Origin: Bacillota bacterium | Lineage (GTDB): Bacteria > Bacillota > Clostridia > Oscillospirales > Ruminococcaceae | Length of the DNA stretch: 26,005 nucleotides | Direction: 5' to 3' | Assembly: GCA_023413185.1 (NCBI GenBank) | Contig: JAEZQD010000022.1 | Span: forward strand, 1 to 26,005 | In this document: piece after piece, positions 1 to 7,675 of the stretch | Layout of the letters: the number at the start of each line of letters is the position of its first letter | How positions within the stretch are numbered: position 1 is the first letter of the stretch | The notes under the pieces: model-generated | The model's database searches: none | The model's input: the letters and a program-made list of their open reading frames with translations, nothing else | What the model was told of the DNA's origin: nothing | Program-made: the position numbers and the translations under genes

Positions 1-20
1 CCGACGCAAAGTACCCTCAA
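1..20 (-). CDS. 5' end of YmdB-like metallophosphoesterase (partial)
   Basis: Only the first seven codons lie in the window. They start at TTG (20..18) and read MRVLCVG, then run off the left edge. A GAGGAGG ribosome binding site at 30-36 sits 9 nt upstream of the TTG, and a good sigma-A-type promoter lies behind it. The peptide matches the usual beginning of the YmdB/TIGR00282 calcineurin-like phosphoesterases (M-R-[IV]-L-x-[IV]-G-D-V-V-G). The gene directly follows rny on the same strand, as ymdB does in Bacillus subtilis. YmdB is a cyclic-nucleotide phosphodiesterase linked to RNase Y function. The identity rests on seven residues plus gene order, so it is a reasoned guess. Another protein with a short MRVL start remains possible. 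Confidence 0.5.
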
Positions 21-72
21 TTGGATAATCCTCCTCATATTGCCATGCAGGCTCTGTAAACAGCACATTACC

Positions 73-102
73 ATTATAGCGCAGTTGTGTAGTAAATAAC
101 AA
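73..102 (-). promoter_or_regulatory. Sigma-A-type promoter for the YmdB-like gene
   Basis: On the minus strand the -35 box TTGTTA (102..97) and the perfect -10 box TATAAT (78..73) are separated by 18 nt. Transcription would begin near position 66 and give a leader of about 45 nt before the ribosome binding site and TTG start. The promoter lies downstream of the rny terminator, so the phosphoesterase gene can be expressed independently of rny. Confidence 0.65.
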
Positions 103-210
103 TATACAAAAGGCAAAAAAAGCCTTGATTTTACAGTAAAATATTTGCATATTGAATAAAATAAGCAGTTTCGAGTTCCATTTATTGTGCAAGTACCGAT
201 GCTAAGGTGT

Positions 211-249
211 AAAAAACCGGCAGGGCGGAGTTCCTCCTGCCCTGCCGGT
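211..249 (-). terminator. Rho-independent terminator after rny
   Basis: The GC-rich arms at 217-230 and 234-249 pair almost completely, with one bulged base. On the minus strand they are followed by a run of six T (216..211). It lies 20 nt past the rny stop codon. Confidence 0.85.
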
Positions 250-268
250 CGGTACATCGTTTGGGGGG

Positions 269-1831
269 TTATTTCGCGTATTCAATCGCGCGGTTTTCGC
301 GCACAATGTGAACCTTAATCTGTCCGGGGTAGTCAAGCTCCGCCTCGATCTTGCTCACGATGTCGCGCGCAAGCAACGTCATCTGGTCGTCGTTAATAAT
401 CTCGGGCTTCACCATAATGCGAACCTCACGGCCTGCCTGAATGGCGAAGGTCTTCTCTACGCCGTTAAACGAGCTTGCAATCTCCTCGAGCTTTTCAAGC
501 CGCTTGATGTAGTTTTCGAGGTTCTCGCGTCTTGCGCCGGGGCGTGCCGCCGAGATGGCGTCCGCCGCCTGAACAAGGCAGGCAACGATTGTTTTGGGCT
601 CCACGTCGCCGTGGTGTGCCTGAATGGCGTGGATAATCTCGGGGTTTTCCTTGTATTTCTTTGCGATGTCTACGCCGATCTCAACATGGGTGCCCTCAAT
701 CTCATGATCAAGCGCCTTGCCGATATCGTGCAAAAGACCCGCACGTTTTGCAAAGTTAACCTCAACACCAAGCTCGCTTGCCATAACGCCCGCAAGGTAA
801 GCAACCTCGAGCGAATGGTCGAGCACGTTCTGCCCGTAGCTTGTACGGTAGCGCAGACGTCCAATCAGCTTTATCAGCTCCGGGTTCATGCCGTGTACGC
901 CGGTTTCCATCACCGCGCGTTCGCCGTCTTGGCGAATCTTCAGTTCCACCTCGTGTTTTGCCTTATCCACCATCTCCTCAATACGGGCGGGATGGATGCG
1001 GCCGTCGGAGATCAGCTTCTCGAGGGAGATGCGCGCAATCTCGCGTCGAACGGGGTCAAAGCAGGAAAGCGTAATCGCCTCGGGGGTATCGTCAATAATC
1101 AGGTCAACGCCAGTCATCGTTTCAAGGGCACGGATGTTGCGTCCCTCACGTCCGATAATGCGACCCTTCATCTCGTCACTGGGCAGCGCAACCACCGAAA
1201 CGGTAGCCTCCGCCACATGCTCGGCGGCACAACGCTGAATGGCCATAGAAATGATATCGCGCGCCTTTTGGTCCGCCTCGTCGCGCAGCATCTGCTCGTA
1301 CTGGTTAATCTTAAGTGCCTTTTCGTGAACAAGCTCATCCTCCAGGTTTTTAAGCAGGTACTCCTTTGCCTGGTCGATGGTAAACAGCGAAATCTTTTCA
1401 AGCATCTCAAACTGATGCTTTTTAATCTGCTCGGCATCGGCAAGCTTTGCATCCGCCTCTGCGAGCTTCTTTTGCAGGGTATCGTCCTTGCGCTCAAGGG
1501 TCTCCATCTTGTGGTCTAGGTTCTCTTCTTTTTGCATGATGCGCCGTTCCTGGCGCTGTAGTTCACTTCTGCGTTCTTTAATTTCTTTGTCTGCATCCGA
1601 ACGCATTCTGTAAATTTCGTCTTTGGCCTCGACAAGTGCTTCTTTTTTCTTGCTTTCTGCAGTTTTTAGAGCATCGCTTACAATGCGTTTGGCCTCCTGC
1701 TCAGCAGAACCAAACTCAGCCTCAGCTACTCTTTTTCTATATGAAATGCCCAGAAAAAACAGAGGGACACCAATCACAATAGCTCCGACGATTACTGAAA
1801 TGACGCAGTATAAAATCGTCTGTGAATTCAC
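269..1831 (-). CDS. rny: Ribonuclease Y
   Basis: RNase Y is a membrane-anchored endoribonuclease that initiates decay and processing of many mRNAs in Firmicutes. The 520 residues equal the length of the Bacillus subtilis enzyme. An N-terminal membrane helix covers about residues 6-28. It is followed by a long charged coiled coil (about 35-190), a KH RNA-binding domain with GRIIGREGRNIR (about 220-280), and an HD catalytic domain. The metal-binding His-Asp pair in LLHDIGK is H368-D369, the same numbering as in B. subtilis. The start is GTG at 1831, with an AAAGGAGG ribosome binding site at 1843-1850. A near-consensus promoter precedes it and a terminator follows it, so it forms its own transcription unit, with the YmdB-like gene next downstream. 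Nothing looks damaged. Confidence 0.97.
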   Translation of the reverse strand: MNSQTILYCVISVIVGAIVIGVPLFFLGISYRKRVAEAEFGSAEQEAKRIVSDALKTAESKKKEALVEAKDEIYRMRSDADKEIKERRSELQRQERRIMQKEENLDHKMETLERKDDTLQKKLAEADAKLADAEQIKKHQFEMLEKISLFTIDQAKEYLLKNLEDELVHEKALKINQYEQMLRDEADQKARDIISMAIQRCAAEHVAEATVSVVALPSDEMKGRIIGREGRNIRALETMTGVDLIIDDTPEAITLSCFDPVRREIARISLEKLISDGRIHPARIEEMVDKAKHEVELKIRQDGERAVMETGVHGMNPELIKLIGRLRYRTSYGQNVLDHSLEVAYLAGVMASELGVEVNFAKRAGLLHDIGKALDHEIEGTHVEIGVDIAKKYKENPEIIHAIQAHHGDVEPKTIVACLVQAADAISAARPGARRENLENYIKRLEKLEEIASSFNGVEKTFAIQAGREVRIMVKPEIINDDQMTLLARDIVSKIEAELDYPGQIKVHIVRENRAIEYAK

Positions 1832-1914
1832 TTAATCAAAAACCTCCTTTGCTTAGTTTCTCCAAAATTTAATATTATAAAAATAATAATATAAGTGCTA
1901 CTGCACCAACTTCT

Positions 1915-1943
1915 ATTTTATATGTTGCTTCGTTGTCTGTCAA
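1915..1943 (-). promoter_or_regulatory. Sigma-A promoter of rny
   Basis: The minus strand shows TTGACA (1943..1938), a 17-nt spacer and TAAAAT (1920..1915). The transcript would start near 1908, leaving an AT-rich leader of about 75 nt before the GTG start of rny. Confidence 0.8.
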
Positions 1944-2077
1944 GGGCTGTTTTAACGCGCGTTTTTGTTGCATATTTGGCTTTTTGTGTCAAATAAGAGG
2001 AGATTGCGGCGTCTGCGCTGTTTTTGGCGCCGCGTATTCGCCCATGCACGCCAATTATCTGATGATTCGGCGCAGTA
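1944..2077. other. Intergenic stretch between divergent rny and thrS promoters; nothing recognised
   Basis: This stretch lies between the minus-strand rny promoter and the plus-strand promoter of the thrS leader. I see no convincing gene, ribosome binding site or strong hairpin. The open frame that crosses it on the plus strand also runs through the T-box and terminator, so it is not a credible gene. Confidence 0.5.
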
Positions 2078-2106
2078 TTGACAAAGCCGACCGCTGGTGC
2101 TACTAT
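2078..2106 (+). promoter_or_regulatory. Sigma-A promoter of the thrS leader
   Basis: TTGACA (2078-2083), a 17-nt spacer and TACTAT (2101-2106). Transcription would begin near 2113 and enter the T-box leader. Confidence 0.8.
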
Positions 2107-2112
2107 GAAAAA

Positions 2113-2393
2113 AACAACAAAAGCATTGACGGGGACAGTATCGGAAGAAGCCTTTGCAAAGAGAGCACGCGCCGCTGGCTGAAAGCGCGGGTCATAAGGA
2201 TCTTCACAGCGAGAAAACCACCCCTGAGCCCGCTATACAAGGTCGCCGCGGTTCACCCCGCGCAGGCTGCAAAAAAGCGGCGTTTGGCACACGTTACGGT
2301 GCCGGTTCGAGCGGCGGTCTTTTTCGACTGCAATTCGGGTGGAACCGTGGAGCATGTACTGCCTCACCCCGACTGATGGGGTGGGGTTTTTTT
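2113..2393 (+). promoter_or_regulatory. T-box riboswitch leader of thrS (threonine, specifier ACC)
   Basis: A T-box leader senses uncharged tRNA and lets transcription read into a synthetase gene. The AGAGAG motif at about 2159-2164 and the GGCTGAAAG segment at about 2177-2185 match conserved parts of stem I. Downstream, the pattern GAAA-ACC-ACCCC-TGAGC places the specifier at 2217-2219. ACC is a threonine codon and fits the downstream gene. The T-box sequence GGGTGGAACCGTGG lies at 2337-2350, and its UGGA should pair with a tRNA 3' end of UCCA. The CACCC of the terminator's 5' arm can instead pair with GGGTG of the T-box, giving the usual choice between antiterminator and terminator. Confidence 0.9.
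2362..2393 (+). terminator. T-box-controlled terminator in the thrS leader
   Basis: CCTCACCCC (2362-2370) pairs with GGGGTGGGG (2378-2386) in a 9-bp stem with one wobble pair and a 7-nt loop, followed by seven T (2387-2393). This is the conditional terminator of the T-box switch, 55 nt before the thrS start. Confidence 0.88.
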
Positions 2394-2448
2394 GTTTTTT
2401 TCCCTGATATACATCAACCCAAACCGGATGAAGAAGGAGCGAACAACG

Positions 2449-4362
2449 ATGATTAACGTAGAACTAAAGGGCGGCGTAGTAAAGCAGTATAACGAGGGCA
2501 TTACCCCCGCGGAGATTGCAAAGGAATTGGGCGCGGGGCTGTATAAGGCGGTTTGCCTTGCTAAGGTAAACGGCAAGAACTGCGACCTGCGCACCCCCCT
2601 GACCGAGGACTGCGCGCTTACCCTGCTCACCTTTGAAGACCCCGACGGCAGGCGTGCGTTTTGGCACACCGCATCCCATATGCTGGCGCAGGCGGTAAAG
2701 CGTCTGTACCCCGACGCAAAGTTCGCGATTGGTCCCGCCATCGACAACGGCTTTTACTACGACTTTGACGTTGAGACCCCGTTTACCCCCGAAGACCTTG
2801 CAAAGCTTGAGGCGGAGATGGCAAAAATCGCGAAGGAAGATCTGCCGCTGGAGCGGTACGAGCTCTCCCCCGACGATGCGACCGCGCTGATGAGCGAAAA
2901 GAACGAAAGCTACAAGGTGGAGCTGATTGCCGAACACGCGGGCAAGGGCGAGAACATCAGCCTGTACCGTCAGGCGGACTTTACCGACCTGTGTGCGGGA
3001 CCCCACCTGATGAGCACGGGCGCCGTCAAGGCGGTTAAGCTGACCTCGGCGACCGGCGCGTACTGGCGCGGCAGCGAAAAGAACAAGATGCTGTGCCGCA
3101 TCTACGGCACGGCGTACCCGAAAAAGAGCCAGCTGGACGAATACCTCGAGCGCGTCGAGGAGGCGAAGAAGCGCGACCACCGCAAGCTGGGCAAGGAGCT
3201 TTCGCTGTTTGCGCTGCTGGAGGAGGGACCGGGCTTTCCGTTCTTTCTGCCCAAGGGCATGATTGTAAAGAACCAGCTGATTGAATACTGGCGTGAGGTG
3301 CACAAGAAGGCGGGCTACCACGAAATATCCACCCCCATCATCCTAAACCGCGCCTTGTGGGAGCGTTCGGGGCACTGGGATCACTATAAAGACAACATGT
3401 ACACCACCGTTATCGATGAATCGGATTTTGCGGTAAAGCCGATGAACTGCCCCGGCGGCATGCTCACCTACAAGCTGGAGCCACACTCCTACCGCGACCT
3501 GCCGCTGCGCATGGGCGAGTTGGGCTTGGTGCACCGCCACGAGCTTTCGGGCGCTTTGCACGGGCTGATGCGTGTGCGCTGCTTCACCCAGGACGACGCG
3601 CACATCTTTATGACCCGCGAGCAGATTAAGGACGAAATCAAGGGCGTTGTCGCGCTGATTGACGAGGTATACAGCCTGTTCGGCTTTAAGTACCACATCG
3701 AGCTTTCCACCCGCCCCGAGGACAGCATGGGCAGCGAGGAGGACTGGAACTACGCCACCGACTCCCTGCGCGAGGCGCTTACCGAGCTTGGGCGCGACTT
3801 TGTGGTAAACGAGGGCGACGGTGCGTTCTACGGACCGAAGATTGACTTCCACCTCGAGGATAGCATCGGGCGCACCTGGCAGTGCGGAACCATTCAGCTC
3901 GACTTCCAGATGCCCGAGCGGTTTGAGCTGGAATACACGGGCGCGGACGGCGAAAAGCACCGCCCTGTTATGATTCACCGCGTGGCGTTTGGCAGCATCG
4001 AGCGGTTTATCGGCATCTTAATCGAGCATTTTGCGGGCGCGTTCCCTACCTGGCTTGCGCCTGTGCAGGCAAAGATTATCCCCGTTTCGGAGCGGTTTAC
4101 CGAGTACGCGCAGCAGGTGTCTGACCGCTTAAACGCCGAGGGCGTGCGCGTGGAGCTTGACCTGCGCCCCGAGAAGATAGGCTACAAGATTCGCGAGGCA
4201 CAGCTTGCCAAGGTGCCCTATATGCTGGTTGTGGGCGAAAAGGAGCAGACCGACGGCACCGTGGCGGTGCGCTCCCGCAAGGACGGCGACCAGGGCGCGG
4301 TCTCGGTTAATGATTTCCTTGCGCAGCTGATGGCGGAGATTAGCGCCAGAACCCACGATTAA
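2449..4362 (+). CDS. thrS: Threonine--tRNA ligase
   Basis: This cytoplasmic class II synthetase charges tRNA-Thr. The 637 residues show the complete family layout. A TGS domain covers about 1-62. An editing domain follows with its HxxxH in WHTASHMLAQA and the CAGPH signature. The catalytic core (about 240-540) has motif 2 around MNCPGGM, VHRHELSGALHGLMRVR and DDAHIF, and motif 3 at HRVAFGSIERFIGILIEH. The C-terminal anticodon-binding domain completes it. The expected zinc ligands are the Cys of NCPGG, the His of DDAHIF and the His of IHRVAFGS. I chose ATG 2449 because AAGGAG (2434-2439) lies 9 nt upstream; the frame extends back to 2392, but only through the leader terminator's T-run. A Thr T-box controls it. 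Confidence 0.98.
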   Translation: MINVELKGGVVKQYNEGITPAEIAKELGAGLYKAVCLAKVNGKNCDLRTPLTEDCALTLLTFEDPDGRRAFWHTASHMLAQAVKRLYPDAKFAIGPAIDNGFYYDFDVETPFTPEDLAKLEAEMAKIAKEDLPLERYELSPDDATALMSEKNESYKVELIAEHAGKGENISLYRQADFTDLCAGPHLMSTGAVKAVKLTSATGAYWRGSEKNKMLCRIYGTAYPKKSQLDEYLERVEEAKKRDHRKLGKELSLFALLEEGPGFPFFLPKGMIVKNQLIEYWREVHKKAGYHEISTPIILNRALWERSGHWDHYKDNMYTTVIDESDFAVKPMNCPGGMLTYKLEPHSYRDLPLRMGELGLVHRHELSGALHGLMRVRCFTQDDAHIFMTREQIKDEIKGVVALIDEVYSLFGFKYHIELSTRPEDSMGSEEDWNYATDSLREALTELGRDFVVNEGDGAFYGPKIDFHLEDSIGRTWQCGTIQLDFQMPERFELEYTGADGEKHRPVMIHRVAFGSIERFIGILIEHFAGAFPTWLAPVQAKIIPVSERFTEYAQQVSDRLNAEGVRVELDLRPEKIGYKIREAQLAKVPYMLVVGEKEQTDGTVAVRSRKDGDQGAVSVNDFLAQLMAEISARTHD

Positions 4363-4375
4363 CTCCCACTGACAC

Positions 4376-4412
4376 ATCGGCGTCCGGGTTTGCCCCGGAC
4401 GCCGATTTTTTT
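4376..4412 (+). terminator. Rho-independent terminator after thrS
   Basis: ATCGGCGTCCGGG (4376-4388) and its exact complement (4394-4406) form a 13-bp stem with a 5-nt loop, followed by seven T. It lies just past the thrS stop. Confidence 0.93.
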
Positions 4413-4496
4413 AAGCCCGCTCATAATTTGCGCGGCGCGTGAAACAGTAATAGATGGCGGCTCTCGCGGGATTGTGCGGTTTTTCGTAATCCATCC

Positions 4497-4525
4497 TTGA
4501 CAAGCGTAATGCGGCTTGCTATAAT
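4497..4525 (+). promoter_or_regulatory. Consensus sigma-A promoter of tRNA-Lys
   Basis: TTGACA (4497-4502), 17-nt spacer, TATAAT (4520-4525): both hexamers match the consensus perfectly, as expected for a highly expressed stable RNA. The remaining sequence from 4413 to 4496 shows nothing I recognise. Confidence 0.9.
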
Positions 4526-4575
4526 AAACAAGCGCCTTTTTACAAGCGCTTTTTATTACGTAAAAAAGAATAGTT

Positions 4576-4651
4576 GAACCATTAGCTCAGTCGGCAGAGC
4601 ACCTGACTTTTAATCAGGGTGTCCGGAGTTCGAATCTCCGATGGTTCACCA
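4576..4651 (+). tRNA. tRNA-Lys (anticodon UUU)
   Basis: A full cloverleaf is present. The acceptor arm GAACCAT (4576-4582) pairs with ATGGTTC (4641-4647). The D-arm is AGCTCAGTCGGCAGAGC. The anticodon stem CCTGA/TCAGG encloses the loop CTTTTAA, with TTT at 4609-4611. The T-arm contains GTTCGAATC. Discriminator A is followed by an encoded CCA. It has its own promoter and terminator, so it is a single-gene unit. Confidence 0.97.
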
Positions 4652-4663
4652 GATTGTATTTAG

Positions 4664-4705
4664 CAAAAGGTCTCAAGCGAATTTCGTTTGAGACCTTTTG
4701 TTTTT
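4664..4705 (+). terminator. Rho-independent terminator after tRNA-Lys
   Basis: CAAAAGGTCTCAA (4664-4676) is complementary to TTGAGACCTTTTG (4688-4700), and further pairing is possible inside. T-rich sequence follows. It sits 12 nt after the CCA end. From 4706 to the next start at 4855 I see no gene, only AT-rich DNA. Confidence 0.85.
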
Positions 4706-4854
4706 GCTTTTTTTGTGATATATTGGAGATGGTTGGGGTAATTTGCAGGATATTGTTGTGAGGGCTGGGAGGCGGATGTGAACCAATGTTGTTCAAGTGA
4801 GTGTAGCATTAGTTACATTAAGTACTTTAAAATACATAAGGTGGTAAGCAAGTT

Positions 4855-6600
4855 ATGGATATAAAACCTGCCGACAAAACAATACGCGACTTATTTGTTT
4901 CTGGTCGTCAATTTGTAATTCCGCGTTTTCAGCGCGATTACTCTTGGGAAAAAAAGAACTTTCAAGAGTTCTTTGAGGATATGATGAATAATCTAGCCAT
5001 CAAAGATGGACAAATAACCTCCAGCCAATATTTTTTAGGTACTATGCTGTTCGTAGGTAATTTTGCAGAAGGAACTGAACAAGAAATTTTAGTTGTCGAC
5101 GGTCAGCAAAGATTAACAACAATTACTATTCTGTTCTCAGCATTATCAGATAAATTTTGCTTAATGGGTGAAAACACTTTAAGTGAACAAATTTTCAAAT
5201 ATATAATGACAAAAGATGATAATGGCAATGATGTTCGAATTCTAAAAAGCAAAACCCATTATCCTTTTTTTGCATATTTTATTCAGGATAGAAAAAAAGG
5301 GGTGTCTCAACCACCAAGCACTGAAGAGGAATTATTAATTGAAGACACCTATAATTATTTGTTTCAACAATTGAGTGAAGAAAAAGTGAAATCTTATCTC
5401 AAGCGAAAGCATGTTACTATTAATACTAATGAACTACCATACGTTGAAATACTAAAAGCTCTACGGGATCAAGTTTTGAATTCTACATTTATATCGATCA
5501 GTACAAATGATCGTGATCAAGCAAATAAAATATTCGAGATACTTAATGCAAAGGGAAAACGTTTAGCACATATTGATTTAATTAAAAACAAAATATTCGA
5601 AGTATTAAAAGAACAAGAGCCAGCAGATTTCGCTGAAGACCATTGGCAAAAGATAAAGGATACTCTAAATACCGGAAAAGAAAATGTCGGTTTAGCAACT
5701 TTCTATCGGCATTTCTGGATTTCAAAATATAAAAAATCCTATTCCAATCGGCTATACGATGATTTCAACTCCATTCCAAAAAATGAAACCGCGTATAAGC
5801 AGTTTCTTCAAGAAATGCTTACTAACGCTAAATACTATATGCAAATTGTAAATCCTAAAAGAGATGATTATAATAATCGAAAAGAATATTTTGGTTTGGT
5901 GCAAAGCTTGAACGCTATAAATAATTCTTTTAATGTAGTTCAAATAAGAATTGCTCTATTAGCCCTCTACGATACAAAAGAGCGCAATATTATTGATTTT
6001 AAAATTTTGAAAGATACTATTTTTTACTTGGAAAATTTTCATTTTGCGTATAATGCAGTTTTGACAGGGAGATCAAACAGATTAGAAAAGATTTATTCTA
6101 GCTTTGCCATTGAACTGAGAAAATGTACAACAAAATATTCTGCACAAGAGGTAATATCAAGAAAACTAATTGCCCCCCTTAATGGTCTCTACCCATCATT
6201 CGAAGAGTTCAGCGCAAAATTTATCAAGTTAGTATTCTCAAAGAAAGAAAATCCTTTTAACGTAAGAACAAAATATGCCATTAACAAGCTTAATTGCTAC
6301 TATTCCACAAAAGATACCTTCGAAGATAATGGGAGTGTGGAACACTTAATACCCGAAACAGCTGATCATCATACTCTTAATATTGGCAACTTAATTCTTC
6401 TGGAACAGAGACTTAACAGTATTGCAGGTCAAGAAAGCTATAAAAACAAAGTTGTCTTATATGCTGAATCAGATTATGTATGGGTTAAGGATTTCATCCA
6501 AAAAAACCCTGATTGGAATGAATCGATGATTGAAGCACGCGCTATTGAAATGTCGAGAGTATATTATACTAATATTTTAAAGAAAGACACTTCTACTTAA
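4855..6600 (+). CDS. GmrSD-type DUF262/DUF1524 protein, presumptive type IV restriction enzyme
   Basis: 581 residues with both halves of GmrSD in one chain. The N-terminal DUF262 (ParB-like nucleotide-binding) domain shows IPRFQRDYSW at 22-31 and DGQQRLTT at 82-89. Further on it carries the family motif FEILNAKGKRLAHIDLIKN. The C-terminal DUF1524 domain is an HNH-like nuclease with VEHLIPE (catalytic His about 497) followed by NIGNLILLE. Known members cut phage DNA carrying modified bases such as glucosylated hydroxymethylcytosine; here that role is inferred. ATG 4855 has AAGGTGG 10 nt upstream. The gene is strongly AT-rich with AT-ending codons, unlike every other gene here, and it lies beside a tRNA gene, so recent transfer is likely. 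No partner methylase or second defence gene is visible. Confidence 0.9.
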   Translation: MDIKPADKTIRDLFVSGRQFVIPRFQRDYSWEKKNFQEFFEDMMNNLAIKDGQITSSQYFLGTMLFVGNFAEGTEQEILVVDGQQRLTTITILFSALSDKFCLMGENTLSEQIFKYIMTKDDNGNDVRILKSKTHYPFFAYFIQDRKKGVSQPPSTEEELLIEDTYNYLFQQLSEEKVKSYLKRKHVTINTNELPYVEILKALRDQVLNSTFISISTNDRDQANKIFEILNAKGKRLAHIDLIKNKIFEVLKEQEPADFAEDHWQKIKDTLNTGKENVGLATFYRHFWISKYKKSYSNRLYDDFNSIPKNETAYKQFLQEMLTNAKYYMQIVNPKRDDYNNRKEYFGLVQSLNAINNSFNVVQIRIALLALYDTKERNIIDFKILKDTIFYLENFHFAYNAVLTGRSNRLEKIYSSFAIELRKCTTKYSAQEVISRKLIAPLNGLYPSFEEFSAKFIKLVFSKKENPFNVRTKYAINKLNCYYSTKDTFEDNGSVEHLIPETADHHTLNIGNLILLEQRLNSIAGQESYKNKVVLYAESDYVWVKDFIQKNPDWNESMIEARAIEMSRVYYTNILKKDTST

Positions 6601-6695
6601 CCTCTACTTAATATATCACTGAAAAATATACTGTTAACCTTCTTGATTTTCCCGTCATTTTTAAATTCAATCACACTACTCCAAACATTCCTCAT
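6597..6695 (-). pseudogene. Possible small gene or 3' remnant in the AT-rich insert
   Basis: A 32-codon frame starts at ATG 6695 and stops at 6597. The frame also stays open further upstream on the minus strand. Its peptide, including VIEFKNDGKIKKVNSIFF, has natural-looking composition and the same AT-rich character as the DUF262 gene. Its stop overlaps the DUF262 stop in a convergent TTAA. No convincing ribosome binding site or family match is seen. It may be the tail of a minus-strand gene cut off on insertion, or simply chance. The remaining AT-rich sequence to about 6750 holds nothing I recognise. Confidence 0.2.
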
Positions 6696-6750
6696 AATTG
6701 CATAAAAAATCCTACTGTCCACAGGCAACGCATTTTTGCTTTCCCCCAAA

Positions 6751-6779
6751 TTGCATCTTCCCGCCCGATGTGAGATAAT
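6751..6779 (+). promoter_or_regulatory. Sigma-A-type promoter of the HAD hydrolase gene
   Basis: TTGCAT (6751-6756), 17-nt spacer, GATAAT (6774-6779), giving a start near 6786. This rules out longer reading-frame starts around 6736 for the HAD gene. Confidence 0.6.
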
Positions 6780-6819
6780 AGTACCACTGTACACCACACC
6801 GGAAAGGAAGCCCAAAGCC

Positions 6820-7602
6820 ATGAAGCCATTTTCTACGCTATCCCCCGCCGACGCAAAACGCCTGCGCTATGTGCTGTGCGACATCGACGACACCATCACC
6901 ACCGACGGCAAGCTTACCGCCGACGCCTACGCCGCGCTGTGGCGGCTGCACGACGCGGGGCTTGTAGTAATCCCCGTTACCGGGCGACCCGCCGGTTGGT
7001 GCGACCTCATCGTGCGCCAGTGGCCGGTGTATGCCGTAGTGGGCGAAAACGGCGCGTTTGTGTACTATATGCGAGACGGTCACAAGCAGGTGTTCACCCA
7101 CCCGTCGGTTGCGCCGGATGCTGCCAATCGGCTTGCCGCCGTGCGCGACGCCGCCCTGCGGGGCGTGCCCGGGTGCCGCGTTGCCTCCGACCAGTTTTGC
7201 CGCATCTACGACGTTGCCATCGACTTTCGCGAGGACCCGCCCTACCTCTCGTTTGAGGACGCCGGGCGGATACGGGACATCTGCCTCTCGATGGGCGCCG
7301 AGGCGAAGGTCAGCTCCATCCATGTAAACACGTGGTTTGGGCGGTACGACAAGCTTTCGATGACACGGCTGTATCTCGCCGAGCTGCTGGGCGAGCGCGA
7401 TATCAAAGACACGGTGCTGTTCTTTGGCGACTCCCCCAACGACGAGCCGATGTTTGAATACTTCCCCCACGCGTGCGCGGTGGCGAACATCCGCCCGTTT
7501 GCCCACACCCTGCGCCATCTGCCCGCCTATGTCACCATGGGCGAGGGCGGTGCGGGCTTTGCCGAGGCGGTAGACCACCTGCTCGCGCTTCGCGCCGAGT
7601 AG
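6820..7602 (+). CDS. HAD-IIB (Cof-like) family phosphatase
   Basis: A cytoplasmic haloacid-dehalogenase-superfamily hydrolase of 260 residues, most likely a sugar-phosphate or related metabolite phosphatase. The nucleophile motif is CDIDDT (Asp 21 and Asp 23). Motif II is PVTGRP. The C-terminal motif IV is FFGDSPNDEPMF, where the two Asp bind magnesium. The cap between them fits the type IIB group, which also contains sucrose-phosphate and mannosyl-3-phosphoglycerate phosphatases; the substrate cannot be told from sequence alone. ATG 6820 was chosen because GGAAAGGAAG (6801-6810) precedes it and the promoter -10 lies at 6774-6779. It is a single gene ending at a strong terminator and converges with the sugar kinase gene. 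Confidence 0.88.
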   Translation: MKPFSTLSPADAKRLRYVLCDIDDTITTDGKLTADAYAALWRLHDAGLVVIPVTGRPAGWCDLIVRQWPVYAVVGENGAFVYYMRDGHKQVFTHPSVAPDAANRLAAVRDAALRGVPGCRVASDQFCRIYDVAIDFREDPPYLSFEDAGRIRDICLSMGAEAKVSSIHVNTWFGRYDKLSMTRLYLAELLGERDIKDTVLFFGDSPNDEPMFEYFPHACAVANIRPFAHTLRHLPAYVTMGEGGAGFAEAVDHLLALRAE

Positions 7603-7620
7603 CTTCACACATCACAACAC

Positions 7621-7655
7621 AAAAGCGGCGTCCCTGTGCGGGTCGCCGCTTTTTA
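7621..7655 (+). terminator. Rho-independent terminator after the HAD gene
   Basis: AAAAGCGGCG (7621-7630) pairs with CGCCGCTTTT (7644-7653). An inner CCC/GGG pairing extends the stem, and T residues follow. The A-rich 5' side means it could also act in reverse. Confidence 0.85.
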
Positions 7656-7675
7656 TACTCAGCAAACTTCAAAAC

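Noticed and set aside
308..1519. Long plus-strand frame opposite rny
   Set aside because: It is an antisense shadow of the GC-rich rny coding sequence; rny has domains, a start signal and a promoter on the other strand.
1933..2376. Plus-strand frame of 147 codons before thrS
   Set aside because: It covers the promoter, the T-box and the terminator arm, and has no ribosome binding site or protein-like features.
4780..4791. GAACCAATGTTG upstream of the DUF262 gene as a third LexA-like box
   Set aside because: The last arm base does not fit, there is no clear -10/-35 pair beside it, and AT-rich DNA gives such matches easily.
4614..4796. Minus-strand frame ending in VNHRRFELRTP
   Set aside because: It is the reverse complement of the tRNA-Lys 3' half plus its terminator; this is a well-known kind of spurious protein.
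4620..6820. tRNA-Lys 3' end as an attachment site with a second copy beyond the DUF262 gene
   Set aside because: I found no repeat of the tRNA 3' sequence between 6600 and 6820, and no integrase gene.
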